Assembly (NCBI GenBank): GCA_947258885.1
Contig: CAMYKD010000034.1
Span: forward strand, 1-38,125
Length of the DNA stretch: 38,125 nt
Source: an uncultured Kiloniellales bacterium
GTDB taxonomy: Bacteria; Pseudomonadota; Alphaproteobacteria; Kiloniellales; JAKSDN01
Direction of reading: 5' to 3'
Part shown: positions 1-9,738 of the stretch, in pieces
Layout of the letters: every line of letters starts with the position of its first letter
Position numbering within the stretch: position 1 is the first letter of the stretch
Made by a program: the position numbers and the translations under genes
Notes under the pieces: generated by a model
What the model saw: only the letters and a program-made list of their open reading frames with translations
Database searches by the model: none
Told to the model about the DNA's origin: nothing

Positions 1-68
1 ATCGAGAAAGCGGCAACCAGCCAAATCCAGGTGTTCTTCTTCAAAGCTTGAGTGATCCGTTCCGCCAT
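1..68 (-). CDS. N-terminus of an unknown membrane protein (partial)
   Basis: The left edge cuts a gene that reads leftward from an ATG at 68. The 22 visible residues begin MAERITQALKKNTW and run into a hydrophobic stretch (IWLVAAFS), which looks like the cytoplasmic start of an N-terminal membrane helix. A strong Shine-Dalgarno sequence (AAGGAGA on the minus strand, about 75-81) sits at good distance from this ATG. An ATG at 75 in another frame gives a charged, unconvincing peptide. The family cannot be named from so little sequence. Confidence 0.5.
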   Translation of the reverse strand, partial: MAERITQALKKNTWIWLVAAFS

Positions 69-171
69 GTTCCATCTCCTTCGTCGGGTGCTTGCTGCGT
101 AACCCTCTTCGGGTCTCGTCCGGCGGTACGGTCACCCGCGATTCGCCCGACGCGTTCAGAGCATCGGCAGT

Positions 172-262
172 GTTGTTATACCTGTCAATAATTCGTTGTT
201 TACAAACAAGTTTTTTGTAAAAACCTTACTTGCGACAGGAGTAAAATTGTCAAATTTGTAAA
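172..262. promoter_or_regulatory. AT-rich intergenic island with inverted repeats (possible operator/promoter)
   Basis: The divergent gap 69-348 is unusually AT-rich for this GC-rich window. It holds a near-palindrome TTGTTTACAAACAA (196-209), an overlapping inverted repeat TTTACAAA / TTTGTAAA (199-206 and 214-221), and CAAATTTG (251-258). Such clustered palindromes between divergent genes suit a repressor or activator site, and both neighbours need promoters here. I could not place a clean -35/-10 pair, so the regulatory role is inferred. Confidence 0.3.
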
Positions 263-348
263 TCCAGACAGAGACTCTTGGTGCGAGCGCGTAAAGTTTG
301 CGACACTGACACGCAACCTATGCAGCCTCGGTGACGGGTGGGCGTTCC

Positions 349-891
349 ATGATACGGGTCCTTTCGACAGTCTTGATCCTGGCTGGCCTGGCGGCGTCCG
401 GTACGGTCTTGGGCGTGAACGCCGCCGAGGAGGGTGGTGCCATGAACAACGCGCGATTGGACCAGCTGATCCGGCGGCTCGAGGGTATCGAAGGCGAGAT
501 CGAGGGTCGGCCCGGCTTTTGGCGGTTCGACGTCAGGGGGTTCCAGGCCTACGTCATCACCGACGAGCGCGCCGACCGGATGCGGATCATGGTTCCGGTC
601 GCGGCGGCCGAGGGCCTGGGCAAGGACGCGCTTAATCGGGTGATGCAGGCCAATTTCGATACCGCGCTGGATGCCCGCTACGCGATCGCACAGGGCGCCC
701 TGTGGAGCGCGTTCATCCACCCGCTGTCTGCGCTGGGGGAGGACGAGTTCTTCGCCGGCTTCGAGCAGACGGTCACCCTGGCCGCGACCTACGGCACCAG
801 TTACAGCTCCGGCGCGCTCAAGTTCGGCGGCGGCGATGCGCCGCCCGGCAGCCCCGAGGACGCGCCAGAGGCGGAGGACAAGGAGCTTTAG
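349..891 (+). CDS. secreted protein resembling the YbjN / CesT chaperone-like fold
   Basis: A 180-residue protein. Residues 1-25 form a classical signal peptide ([13 protein letters not shown]..., predicted cut after VNA), so it is probably periplasmic. The rest alternates charged helices with a central sheet-like segment ([29 protein letters not shown]) and a helix ending in LWSAFIHPL. That pattern reminds me of the YbjN / type III chaperone (CesT) group, a family impression that no catalytic motif supports. The last 20 residues are acidic and proline-rich. I chose ATG 349 because it opens the signal peptide directly; a GTG at 331 adds six residues. It lies 155 bases before acnA on the same strand; a functional link is not evident. 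Confidence 0.6.
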   Translation: MIRVLSTVLILAGLAASGTVLGVNAAEEGGAMNNARLDQLIRRLEGIEGEIEGRPGFWRFDVRGFQAYVITDERADRMRIMVPVAAAEGLGKDALNRVMQANFDTALDARYAIAQGALWSAFIHPLSALGEDEFFAGFEQTVTLAATYGTSYSSGALKFGGGDAPPGSPEDAPEAEDKEL

Positions 892-965
892 CACAAGATG
901 CTCCGAGCGGGCGGCGTGGCTGCTGGACTCCCGGAGCGAATCGAATAATGTGGCGCTGCCAAGGC

Positions 966-999
966 GTTCCCCGCAAGGCGCCTGCGCACGGCGGGGAAC
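966..999 (+). promoter_or_regulatory. hairpin in the acnA leader
   Basis: GTTCCCCGC (966-974) and GCGGGGAAC (991-999) form a perfect 9-bp stem with a 16-base loop, 48 bases before the acnA start. No T-run follows, so it is not a standard terminator for the upstream gene. It could stabilise or regulate the acnA leader, or be a Rho-type end for the upstream gene. Confidence 0.3.
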
Positions 1000-1046
1000 C
1001 CGGAACCCACCCGGACCGTGGAACTCTCATCGAAGGGGACAGACCC

Positions 1047-3712
<2,666 letters not shown>

Positions 3713-3716
<4 letters not shown>

Positions 3717-4324
3717 GGAGGCCATGCTCCAGAGTCGAGGCGTGCCTTCAGGATCTCGATCCGACCGCCGCTCAGGCGGTAGAGGTTGGTCTGGTCCTGC
3801 GTCAGTTTGACGCATACGGCTGGTGGCAGGCCGGCGTAGAGGCCGCGTATCACCCGCGAGACCGCGCCGTGGCAGACCACGATCAGGCGGGCCTCGACCG
3901 GCTGTGCCTTTAGCCAGTCGCCGACGCGCGCCGCCACAAGGTCGTAGCTTTCGCCGCCCGGCGCGACGAAGGTCCAGCGGTCGGTCTCGCGGCCCGCCCA
4001 GGCGCCCGGAGCGGCGGCCTCGACCTTGGAGACCGTCAGCCCGTCCCAGTCGCCGAAGCTGATTTCGGCGAGCCGCGGATCGCAGGCGGCTGTCTGGGTG
4101 TCGAGGCCCAGCGCCTGGCAAAGGATGGCCGCGCTTCGCCGCGCCCGGCCGAGCGGCGAGCACACGACGGAGAAGTCCGAGGGCTCGGCGATCTGCTCGC
4201 GCAGCAGCGCCCCGATCGCGCGGACCTGCGCGACCCCCTTCAGGGTCAGGGGCGAGTCGCTTCGGCCCTGCAGCCGGCCTTCCAGGTTCGCGACCGTCTC
4301 GCCGTGGCGCAGCAGGTAGATCAT
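3713..4324 (-). CDS. histidine phosphatase family protein (second tandem copy)
   Basis: A 203-residue protein of the phosphoglycerate mutase-like (branch 1 histidine phosphatase) superfamily. The phospho-accepting His7 is in LLRHGET, Arg60 in [10 protein letters not shown], acid Glu87 in [12 protein letters not shown] and the second His152 in VVCHG. Its start overlaps the previous gene's stop as ATGA, so the two are translationally coupled. It matches that neighbour over its whole length, with all four catalytic residues at identical positions, which indicates tandem duplication. The substrate (phosphosugar, alpha-ribazole phosphate, phosphoprotein or other) cannot be told from sequence. The stop is convergent with, and overlaps, that of acnA. 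Confidence 0.88.
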
Positions 4325-4941
4325 CGGCCTCTCGCCGGATCGCTCGTCTCGTCCGGCTCGGCCTCGAAGGTTGTGATAGTGCCGTCGGCCAGACGGTAGA
4401 GGGAGCCCTGCGGCTCCAGCATTTCCATCACCTCCGCTCGTGGCAGGCCCACGTAGAGGCCGCGCAGCACCCGGCCGGCCAAGCCGTGGCCGACCACGAT
4501 GAGCCGGTCGTCGACGCTCTGCTCGTCGAGCCAGCTCTGCACCCGGACCGCGACCCGGGCGTAGCTTTCGCCGCCAGGCGCCTCGAAGGTCCACTGGTTG
4601 GCACGCCGCCGCTCCCAGAGGTCCGGGAAGCGCGCCTCGATTTCCTCCCAGGTCAGGCCTTCCCAGAGGCCGAAGTGATGCTCCTGGAGGCGCGGCTCGA
4701 AACGGATCGCGCGGCAGTCCAGGCCGAGCGACTGGCTGACGATGACCGCGGTCTGCCAGGTGCGGGCGAGCGGGCTGGCGACGACGGTAAACGCCGAAGG
4801 GTCGTCGATCAGGTCGCGCAGCAGGCCGGCGACGGCCCGGGCTTGCGAGAGCCCGCGCAGGGTCAGGGGAGAATCCTTCCGGCCCTGTAGCCGGCGTTCG
4901 ACGTTCCAGATCGTCTCGCCGTGACGCAGCAGGTAGATCAT
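4321..4941 (-). CDS. histidine phosphatase family protein (first tandem copy)
   Basis: A 206-residue histidine phosphatase beginning [13 protein letters not shown]. The active site is complete: Arg6-His7, Arg60 in SPLARTWQTA, Glu87 in RLQEHHFGLWEG and His152 in VVGHG. It is the promoter-proximal gene of a two-gene unit; GAAGGG on the minus strand supports ATG 4941. Compared with its downstream twin it has a more acidic C-terminal tail ([14 protein letters not shown]). The shared first 10 residues and the aligned insert QWTFEAPGGESY / [12 protein letters not shown] show close paralogy. No neighbour reveals a pathway. Confidence 0.88.
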   Translation of the reverse strand: MIYLLRHGETIWNVERRLQGRKDSPLTLRGLSQARAVAGLLRDLIDDPSAFTVVASPLARTWQTAVIVSQSLGLDCRAIRFEPRLQEHHFGLWEGLTWEEIEARFPDLWERRRANQWTFEAPGGESYARVAVRVQSWLDEQSVDDRLIVVGHGLAGRVLRGLYVGLPRAEVMEMLEPQGSLYRLADGTITTFEAEPDETSDPARGR

Positions 4942-5027
4942 CGGCGCCCTTCACGTCCTTTGGAGCGGGAGAGCGAGAATAGGCGGCCCGCTACCGCTTG
5001 TCACATGGGGCGGCAATGTCCTAAGCC

Positions 5028-5039
5028 ACAATATATTGT
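5028..5039. promoter_or_regulatory. perfect palindrome ACAATATATTGT between divergent genes
   Basis: A 12-bp perfect palindrome and local AT island in the 160-base gap between the phosphatase pair and the transglutaminase gene. Its position in a divergent promoter region fits a dimeric regulator site or a -10 region. Neither role is proven. Confidence 0.3.
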
Positions 5040-5101
5040 AGCCGTCCCGCGCTTTCCGATAGACTGCCGCGCTGCCTTGCCCAGGAGGTTCGTGTATCGC
5101 C

Positions 5102-6004
5102 ATGACCCGGCTGACGGTTCGCCATGTCACGCTCTACCGCTATCGCCGGCCGGTCGGCTTCGGCGAGCACCGCCTGATGTTCCGGCCGCGCGATTCCCAT
5201 GACCTGCGCCTGATTCGCACTGTGCTCACGATCGAGCCCGCCGCCGAGGTGCGCTGGCTGCACGACGTCTTCTCCAATTCCATCGCCATCGCCGGCTTCC
5301 GGGACCAAGCCACGGAGCTGCGCTTCGAGAGCGAGATCGAGATCGAGCATTATGGCCTCGACTACCCAGAGTTTTTGCTCGAGCCTACCGCCCGGACCTA
5401 TCCCTTCAGCTACTCGAGCGACGAGGTGCCCGATCTCGGCTGCACCATGGAGCGCCATTACCCCGACCCGGACCGGCGGGTCGACGCCTGGGTCAAGGAC
5501 TTCCTTCAGGACAACGGCGAAACCGACACCGCCGACCTGCTCGGGCGCATCACCCGCGCGATCAACCATGGTTTTACGTATCAGACTCGCTTTGCGATCG
5601 GTACGCGCAGCCCGATCGAGACCCTCGACCACGGCAGCGGGACTTGCCGCGACCTGGCGCTTTTCATGATGGAGGCGGTGCGTTCGCTGGGGCTGGCGGC
5701 GCGCTTCGTCTCCGGCTACCTCTACGAGCCGGTGCTCGACCCGCCGACCGCCGAAGGCGGCACCGCGGCGACCGGCATCCAGGGCGGCGGTGCGACCCAC
5801 GCCTGGGTCCAGGTCTACCTGCCCGGGGCCGGCTGGGTCGAGTTCGACCCGACCAACGGGCTGGTCGGCGGCGCCAACCTGATCCGAGTCGCCGTGGCGC
5901 GCGACCCGGCCCAGGCGGTGCCCCTTCAAGGCAGCTACCTCGGCGCGCCCGAGGACTTCATAGACATGGAGGTGGACGTTAAGGTTACCGCCGCGGGGGC
6001 TTGA
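5102..6004 (+). CDS. transglutaminase-like cysteine peptidase with bacterial N-terminal domain
   Basis: A 300-residue protein. An N-terminal beta-rich domain (about 1-115; TRLTVRHVTLYRYRRPVGFGEHRLMFRPR) is typical of bacterial transglutaminase-like proteins. The core follows with the papain-like triad Cys182 (GSGTCRDLA), His233 (GGATHAWVQVYLPG) and Asp249 (WVEFDPTN). Members of this family act as peptidases or amidases, not as cross-linkers, and are usually cytosolic; no signal peptide is seen. In many bacteria they sit beside alpha-E and circularly permuted ATP-grasp genes, absent here. AGGAGG (5083-5088) is 13 bases from the ATG, longer than usual, but no nearer in-frame start exists. Confidence 0.88.
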   Translation: MTRLTVRHVTLYRYRRPVGFGEHRLMFRPRDSHDLRLIRTVLTIEPAAEVRWLHDVFSNSIAIAGFRDQATELRFESEIEIEHYGLDYPEFLLEPTARTYPFSYSSDEVPDLGCTMERHYPDPDRRVDAWVKDFLQDNGETDTADLLGRITRAINHGFTYQTRFAIGTRSPIETLDHGSGTCRDLALFMMEAVRSLGLAARFVSGYLYEPVLDPPTAEGGTAATGIQGGGATHAWVQVYLPGAGWVEFDPTNGLVGGANLIRVAVARDPAQAVPLQGSYLGAPEDFIDMEVDVKVTAAGA

Positions 6005-6071
6005 TCCGGGGCCGTCGGCTCTCACCCGAAAGTGATTCGCACGTGAGGGGGGGCGTCGTTAGGTTCCCCGG

Positions 6072-6857
6072 ATGGCGAGATTGCGACACTGGACCTTCGC
6101 GGCCGCCGCCGTCTTGGCGGCGGCCGTGGTGTTTGGCCCCGATTGGGGCCTCCCCAAGAGGGCAGCTGCCGAGGTCGGAGTGGCACCGGGGTCCCCGAGC
6201 GTGCCGGTTGTGGTTGAGCTGTTTACGTCGCAGGGTTGCAACTCCTGTCCGCCGGCCGACGAGTTCCTGGGCGAGTTGGCCGAACGGCCCGGGATCATCG
6301 CGCTATCGCTGCACGTCGACTACTGGGACTACATTGGCTGGAAGGACCCCTACGCCATTCCGCAGGCGACCGCGCGGCAGCGCGGCTACGTCGAAGGGCT
6401 GGGGCTGCGCTACGTGTACACGCCGCAAATGGTCATCGACGGTCGCGCGGACGTGGCGGGTCTGCGGCGGAACGAAGTGCTGCGGGCGATCGAGACGGCG
6501 GCCGTCGGGCGCAAGGCCCTTCAGGTCCGGTTCGAGCGCGCGGACGGGGGCAAGATCGTGGTTCCCGCTGGACACGCTCCCGAGGGCGGCGCGGCGGTCT
6601 GGCTCGCGGTCTACGACCGGAACCACGAGACCAGCGTGCCGCGCGGCGAGAACGCCGGGCGCAAGCTGCACAATTACAACGTGGTGCGGGAGCTGAGCCG
6701 GATCGGCACCTGGCACGGCGAGCGTCTGGAGATCCCCTTCGACATGGCCGCCGCCGCCGCGCAGGGTCGCGACGGCTGTGCCGTCATCGTGCAGCAGGCG
6801 CCGGCCGGCCCGGTGTTGGGCGCCGCCGCGATCCCGTTGGAGACGCTGCGCCAGTAG
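6072..6857 (+). CDS. DUF1223 thioredoxin-fold secreted protein
   Basis: A 261-residue protein with an N-terminal hydrophobic export signal (about 1-33, ending near KRAAA). A DUF1223 domain follows, starting VVVELFTSQGCNSCPPAD. The CxxC pair is Cys56 and Cys59, placed like a thioredoxin active site. Other family motifs are LHVDYWDYIGWKDPYA, YTPQMVIDGR and HNYNVVREL. The family is common in alphaproteobacteria and its function is not established; a periplasmic redox role is inferred from the CNSC motif and the signal. It stands alone between the transglutaminase and the convergent htpG. Confidence 0.85.
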   Translation: MARLRHWTFAAAAVLAAAVVFGPDWGLPKRAAAEVGVAPGSPSVPVVVELFTSQGCNSCPPADEFLGELAERPGIIALSLHVDYWDYIGWKDPYAIPQATARQRGYVEGLGLRYVYTPQMVIDGRADVAGLRRNEVLRAIETAAVGRKALQVRFERADGGKIVVPAGHAPEGGAAVWLAVYDRNHETSVPRGENAGRKLHNYNVVRELSRIGTWHGERLEIPFDMAAAAAQGRDGCAVIVQQAPAGPVLGAAAIPLETLRQ

Positions 6858-6932
6858 GCCGCTTCGACCCAGAAATCGAAGCCTGCCACAAACCCGGGAA
6901 CGCCGAGGGGCGCGACCGGCACGGCCGCCCCG

Positions 6933-8831
6933 CTACTCGCTCAGGCCTCTGGCCATCATCTCGGACATGCGTTTGGCGAAGCCGGCCGGGTCTGCCAGCG
7001 GCTCGCCCTCCAGGATGCGGGCCTGGTCGAGCAGCAGGCGCGCTGCCGCCTCCAGGTCTTCGCCGGCGCCGCTTTCGCCGACCCGCTCGGCCAGACGCCG
7101 GATCAGCGGATGCTTGGGGTTGACCTCGAGGATGCGGTGCGCGGCTGCGTTAAGCTGGCCGTGTTGCTTCAGGATCCGTTCCAGGTGTATGTCCAGATCA
7201 CCCTCGTCGGCGACCAGGCAGACCGCGCTTTCGGTCAGGCGCTCGGAGCCGCGCACGTCCTTGACCTCGTCCTTGAGGGTCAGCTTGACGAAGGCGACCA
7301 GCGCGTTCAGCCCTGCCGCCTGTTCCTGGACCTCGCCGTCCGCCGCCGCCGCCGTATCCCCGGCCGCCTTGATCTTGCCGAGGTCGGTGCCGCCGCGCGT
7401 GACCGACTTGAAGGGCTTGTTCTCGAAGGCGCCCACCGCGGGCAGCCAGAACTCGTCCACCGGGTCGGTCAGCAGCAGCACTTCGATGTCCTTGGCGGCA
7501 AAGCCCTCGAGCTGCGGGCTCTTGGCCAGGCTGTCGAAATCGTCGCCGGTGATGTAGAAGATCGACTCCTGGCCCTCCTTCATGCGGCCGAGATAGTCGG
7601 CCAGGCTGACCAGGCCGTCGCCGGCGGTCGAGCGGAACCGGGCGAGGCCCAACAGCGCCTCGCACTGGCCCGAGTCCTCGTAGAGGCCCTCCTTGAGCAC
7701 GGCGCCGAAATTGTTCCAAAAAGCGGCGTAGTCCTCCGGCGTCTTTTGCGCTTTCTTCTTCAGCTCGCCCAGCACCCGCTTGACCACCGCGTTGCGGATC
7801 TTGGCGATCATGGGGTTGTGCTGCAGCATCTCGCGGCTGATGTTGAGCGGCAGGTCCTCCGTGTCGATCACGCCGCGCAGGAAGCGCAGATAGGGTGGCA
7901 GCAGATCCTCGCAATCGTCGGTGATGAACACCCGCTTGACGTAGAGCTTGACCCGATGCCTGCGGGTCGGGTCGAACAGGTCGAAGGGCTTGGTCGAGGG
8001 GACGAACAGCAGCCCGGTGTACTCGATCACGCCCTCTGCCTTGAAGTGCAGCCTGAGCCAGGGTTCGTCGAAAGTGTGCCCGACGTGGTGGTAGAACTCC
8101 TTGTACTGCTCGTCGGTGATCTCGGACTTGGGCCGGGTCCAGATCGCGGCGGCGCTGTTTACGCGCTCGGCCTCGCCGTCCATCTCGACACCGGCCTTGC
8201 CCTCGGGCTCGAGCAGGATCGGGATCGCGATGTGGTCCGAATAGGTCGTGACGATCTGGCGCAGGCGCGCGGCCTCGAGGAACTCCTTCGCGTCCTTGCG
8301 CAGGTACAGCGTGACTCGCGTGCCGCGCGCCGGCGCGTCCTCCGTGGCGGTCACCGTGAACTCGCCCTTGCCGTCCGAGACCCAGCGCCAGCCCTGCGCG
8401 TCCCCTGCCTTGCGGCTCGATACCTCGACCCGGTCGGCGACCATGAAGGCCGAATAGAAACCGACCCCGAACTGGCCGATCAGGCCGAGGCTGCCCTCCG
8501 TCTTCTCGATCTCCTCCACGAAGGCCGCGGTGCCCGAGCGCGCGATCGTGCCGAGGTTGGCGACCAGGTCGCCGCGGTTCATGCCGATGCCGTTGTCGGC
8601 GACAGTGAGGCTTTTCGCCTTCTTGTCCAGAGCGAGCGTGATCCTGAAGTCGGAATCTTCTGCGCTCAGAACGGGCTGCGTGATCGCCGCGTAGCGCAGC
8701 CGGTCGCAGGCGTCCGAGGCGTTGGAAATCAGCTCGCGCAGAAAGATTTCCTTGTTGGAATAGAGCGAGTTCGCGACGATGTCGAGGAGCCGGCTGACCT
8801 CGGCTTGAAAGCTGAGCTTCTCTTCGGACAT
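6933..8831 (-). CDS. htpG: molecular chaperone HtpG (Hsp90)
   Basis: Bacterial Hsp90, 632 residues, an ATP-dependent cytosolic chaperone dimer. The GHKL ATPase domain has the expected motifs: YSNKEIFLRELISNASDACD, DNGIGM, the lid GTIARSGTAAF, IGQFGVGFYSAFMV and GTRVTLYL. The middle domain carries GVIDTEDLPLNISREMLQ and the C-terminal dimerisation region ends at residue 632 (MARGLSE). The open frame runs 150 codons further upstream, but MSEEKLSFQAEVSRLLDIV is the family start, so I use ATG 8831, preceded by AAGG. It is transcribed divergently from pcm and probably from a heat-shock promoter at 8908-8936. Confidence 0.96.
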   Translation of the reverse strand: MSEEKLSFQAEVSRLLDIVANSLYSNKEIFLRELISNASDACDRLRYAAITQPVLSAEDSDFRITLALDKKAKSLTVADNGIGMNRGDLVANLGTIARSGTAAFVEEIEKTEGSLGLIGQFGVGFYSAFMVADRVEVSSRKAGDAQGWRWVSDGKGEFTVTATEDAPARGTRVTLYLRKDAKEFLEAARLRQIVTTYSDHIAIPILLEPEGKAGVEMDGEAERVNSAAAIWTRPKSEITDEQYKEFYHHVGHTFDEPWLRLHFKAEGVIEYTGLLFVPSTKPFDLFDPTRRHRVKLYVKRVFITDDCEDLLPPYLRFLRGVIDTEDLPLNISREMLQHNPMIAKIRNAVVKRVLGELKKKAQKTPEDYAAFWNNFGAVLKEGLYEDSGQCEALLGLARFRSTAGDGLVSLADYLGRMKEGQESIFYITGDDFDSLAKSPQLEGFAAKDIEVLLLTDPVDEFWLPAVGAFENKPFKSVTRGGTDLGKIKAAGDTAAAADGEVQEQAAGLNALVAFVKLTLKDEVKDVRGSERLTESAVCLVADEGDLDIHLERILKQHGQLNAAAHRILEVNPKHPLIRRLAERVGESGAGEDLEAAARLLLDQARILEGEPLADPAGFAKRMSEMMARGLSE

Positions 8832-8907
8832 GGCGACCTTGTCAATATCGATATGTTTGGGCGACGGCGTCGCCCGCTCGCGGCGCGACCACGCGCAACC
8901 GCGCCTG

Positions 8908-8936
8908 ATATGTGGTGAGGTGTCGCTGCGTGCAAC
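8908..8936 (-). promoter_or_regulatory. putative RpoH (sigma-32-type) promoter of htpG
   Basis: On the minus strand a -35-like GTTGCA (8931-8936) is followed after 15 bases by CCACATAT (8908-8915). This matches the sigma-32 pattern CTTGAA-N13-15-CCCCATNT at 4 of 6 and 7 of 8 positions. It lies about 75 bases before the htpG start. htpG belongs to the heat-shock regulon in E. coli and other proteobacteria, which makes the match credible. It remains a prediction. Confidence 0.5.
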
Positions 8937-8969
8937 CCCCACAGTGGGCCGCCGCGGGAGGATTCGACC

Positions 8970-9695
8970 ATGACGAAGGGCGACGATTGGGCCGAGCGGG
9001 CGCGCCGCGCCCTGGTACGGACCATCGCCGAAGAGGTGATCGAGACCGAAAACTGGCTCGGCAAGCGGGCGCTCGACCCCCGCGTGATGGAGGCGATGGC
9101 GAAGGTGCCGCGCCATGAGTTCGTGGCGGGCGCGCAGCGGCTGTTCGCCTATGAGAACCGACCGCTTCCGATCGGCCACGGCCAGACCATATCGCAGCCC
9201 TACATGGTCGCCGTCATGACCGACCTCTCGGCGGCCGGACCGGGCACACGGGTGCTCGAGGTCGGCACGGGCTGCGGCTACCAAGCGGCCGTGCTCGGCG
9301 AGCTAGGCGCTCGGGTCACCTCTGTCGAGCTGGTGCCGGAACTGGCCGAGGGCGCGGCGCGGCGCCTGGAGCGACTCGGCTACGACCGGGTCGATGTGCA
9401 CCAGGGCGACGGCGCCAGAGGCTGGCCGCCGGACGCGCCCTACGAAGCGATCGTGGTGACGGCGGCCGCCTTCGCGCGGGTGCCGCCGGCGCTGCTCGAC
9501 CAGCTGGCGCCGGGCGGGCGCCTGGTGATCCCGATCGAGCACGGCGGTGCGCGGCGCGGCCTGTTCCGCTTCGGCCCCGAGCAGGAGCTGCTCGTGATCA
9601 CCAAGGACGCCGAAGGCCGGACGTCGGAGCGCGGTATCCTGCCGGTCGCCTTCGTGCCGCTGCTCGAGGGCAAGGGTCGGCCCCGCGGGCATTGA
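8970..9695 (+). CDS. pcm: protein-L-isoaspartate O-methyltransferase
   Basis: A 241-residue SAM-dependent enzyme that methylates isoaspartyl residues to start repair of aged proteins in the cytosol. The family substrate motif is IGHGQTISQPYMVAVMTDL (about 68-86) and the SAM-binding glycine loop is VLEVGTGCGYQAAVL (95-109). Further motifs are VTSVELVPEL and LAPGGRLVIPI. The ATG is preceded by GGGAGGA at good spacing. It is divergent from htpG; pairing a protein-repair enzyme with a chaperone fits a shared protein-quality role, though co-regulation is an inference. The C-terminal tail is short and basic. Confidence 0.93.
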   Translation: MTKGDDWAERARRALVRTIAEEVIETENWLGKRALDPRVMEAMAKVPRHEFVAGAQRLFAYENRPLPIGHGQTISQPYMVAVMTDLSAAGPGTRVLEVGTGCGYQAAVLGELGARVTSVELVPELAEGAARRLERLGYDRVDVHQGDGARGWPPDAPYEAIVVTAAAFARVPPALLDQLAPGGRLVIPIEHGGARRGLFRFGPEQELLVITKDAEGRTSERGILPVAFVPLLEGKGRPRGH

Positions 9696-9738
9696 ACAGC
9701 GCTTGCAACCGGGGCCAGCAAGGCCGATTCTCTCCGCC

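Noticed and set aside
966-999. acnA leader hairpin as an intrinsic terminator or an iron-responsive element
   Set aside because: No T-run follows, and it lacks the bulged-C and CAGUGN loop of iron-responsive elements; kept only as an unexplained hairpin.
8845-8854. Palindrome ATATCGATAT just before htpG
   Set aside because: A 10-bp palindrome next to the ribosome site; too short to call an operator without conservation.
7110-8918. 602-codon open frame on the plus strand opposite htpG
   Set aside because: It is antisense to a complete htpG with full motif conservation; its peptide is Arg/Ala/Gly/Leu-rich with no domain, as expected from GC-rich codon bias.
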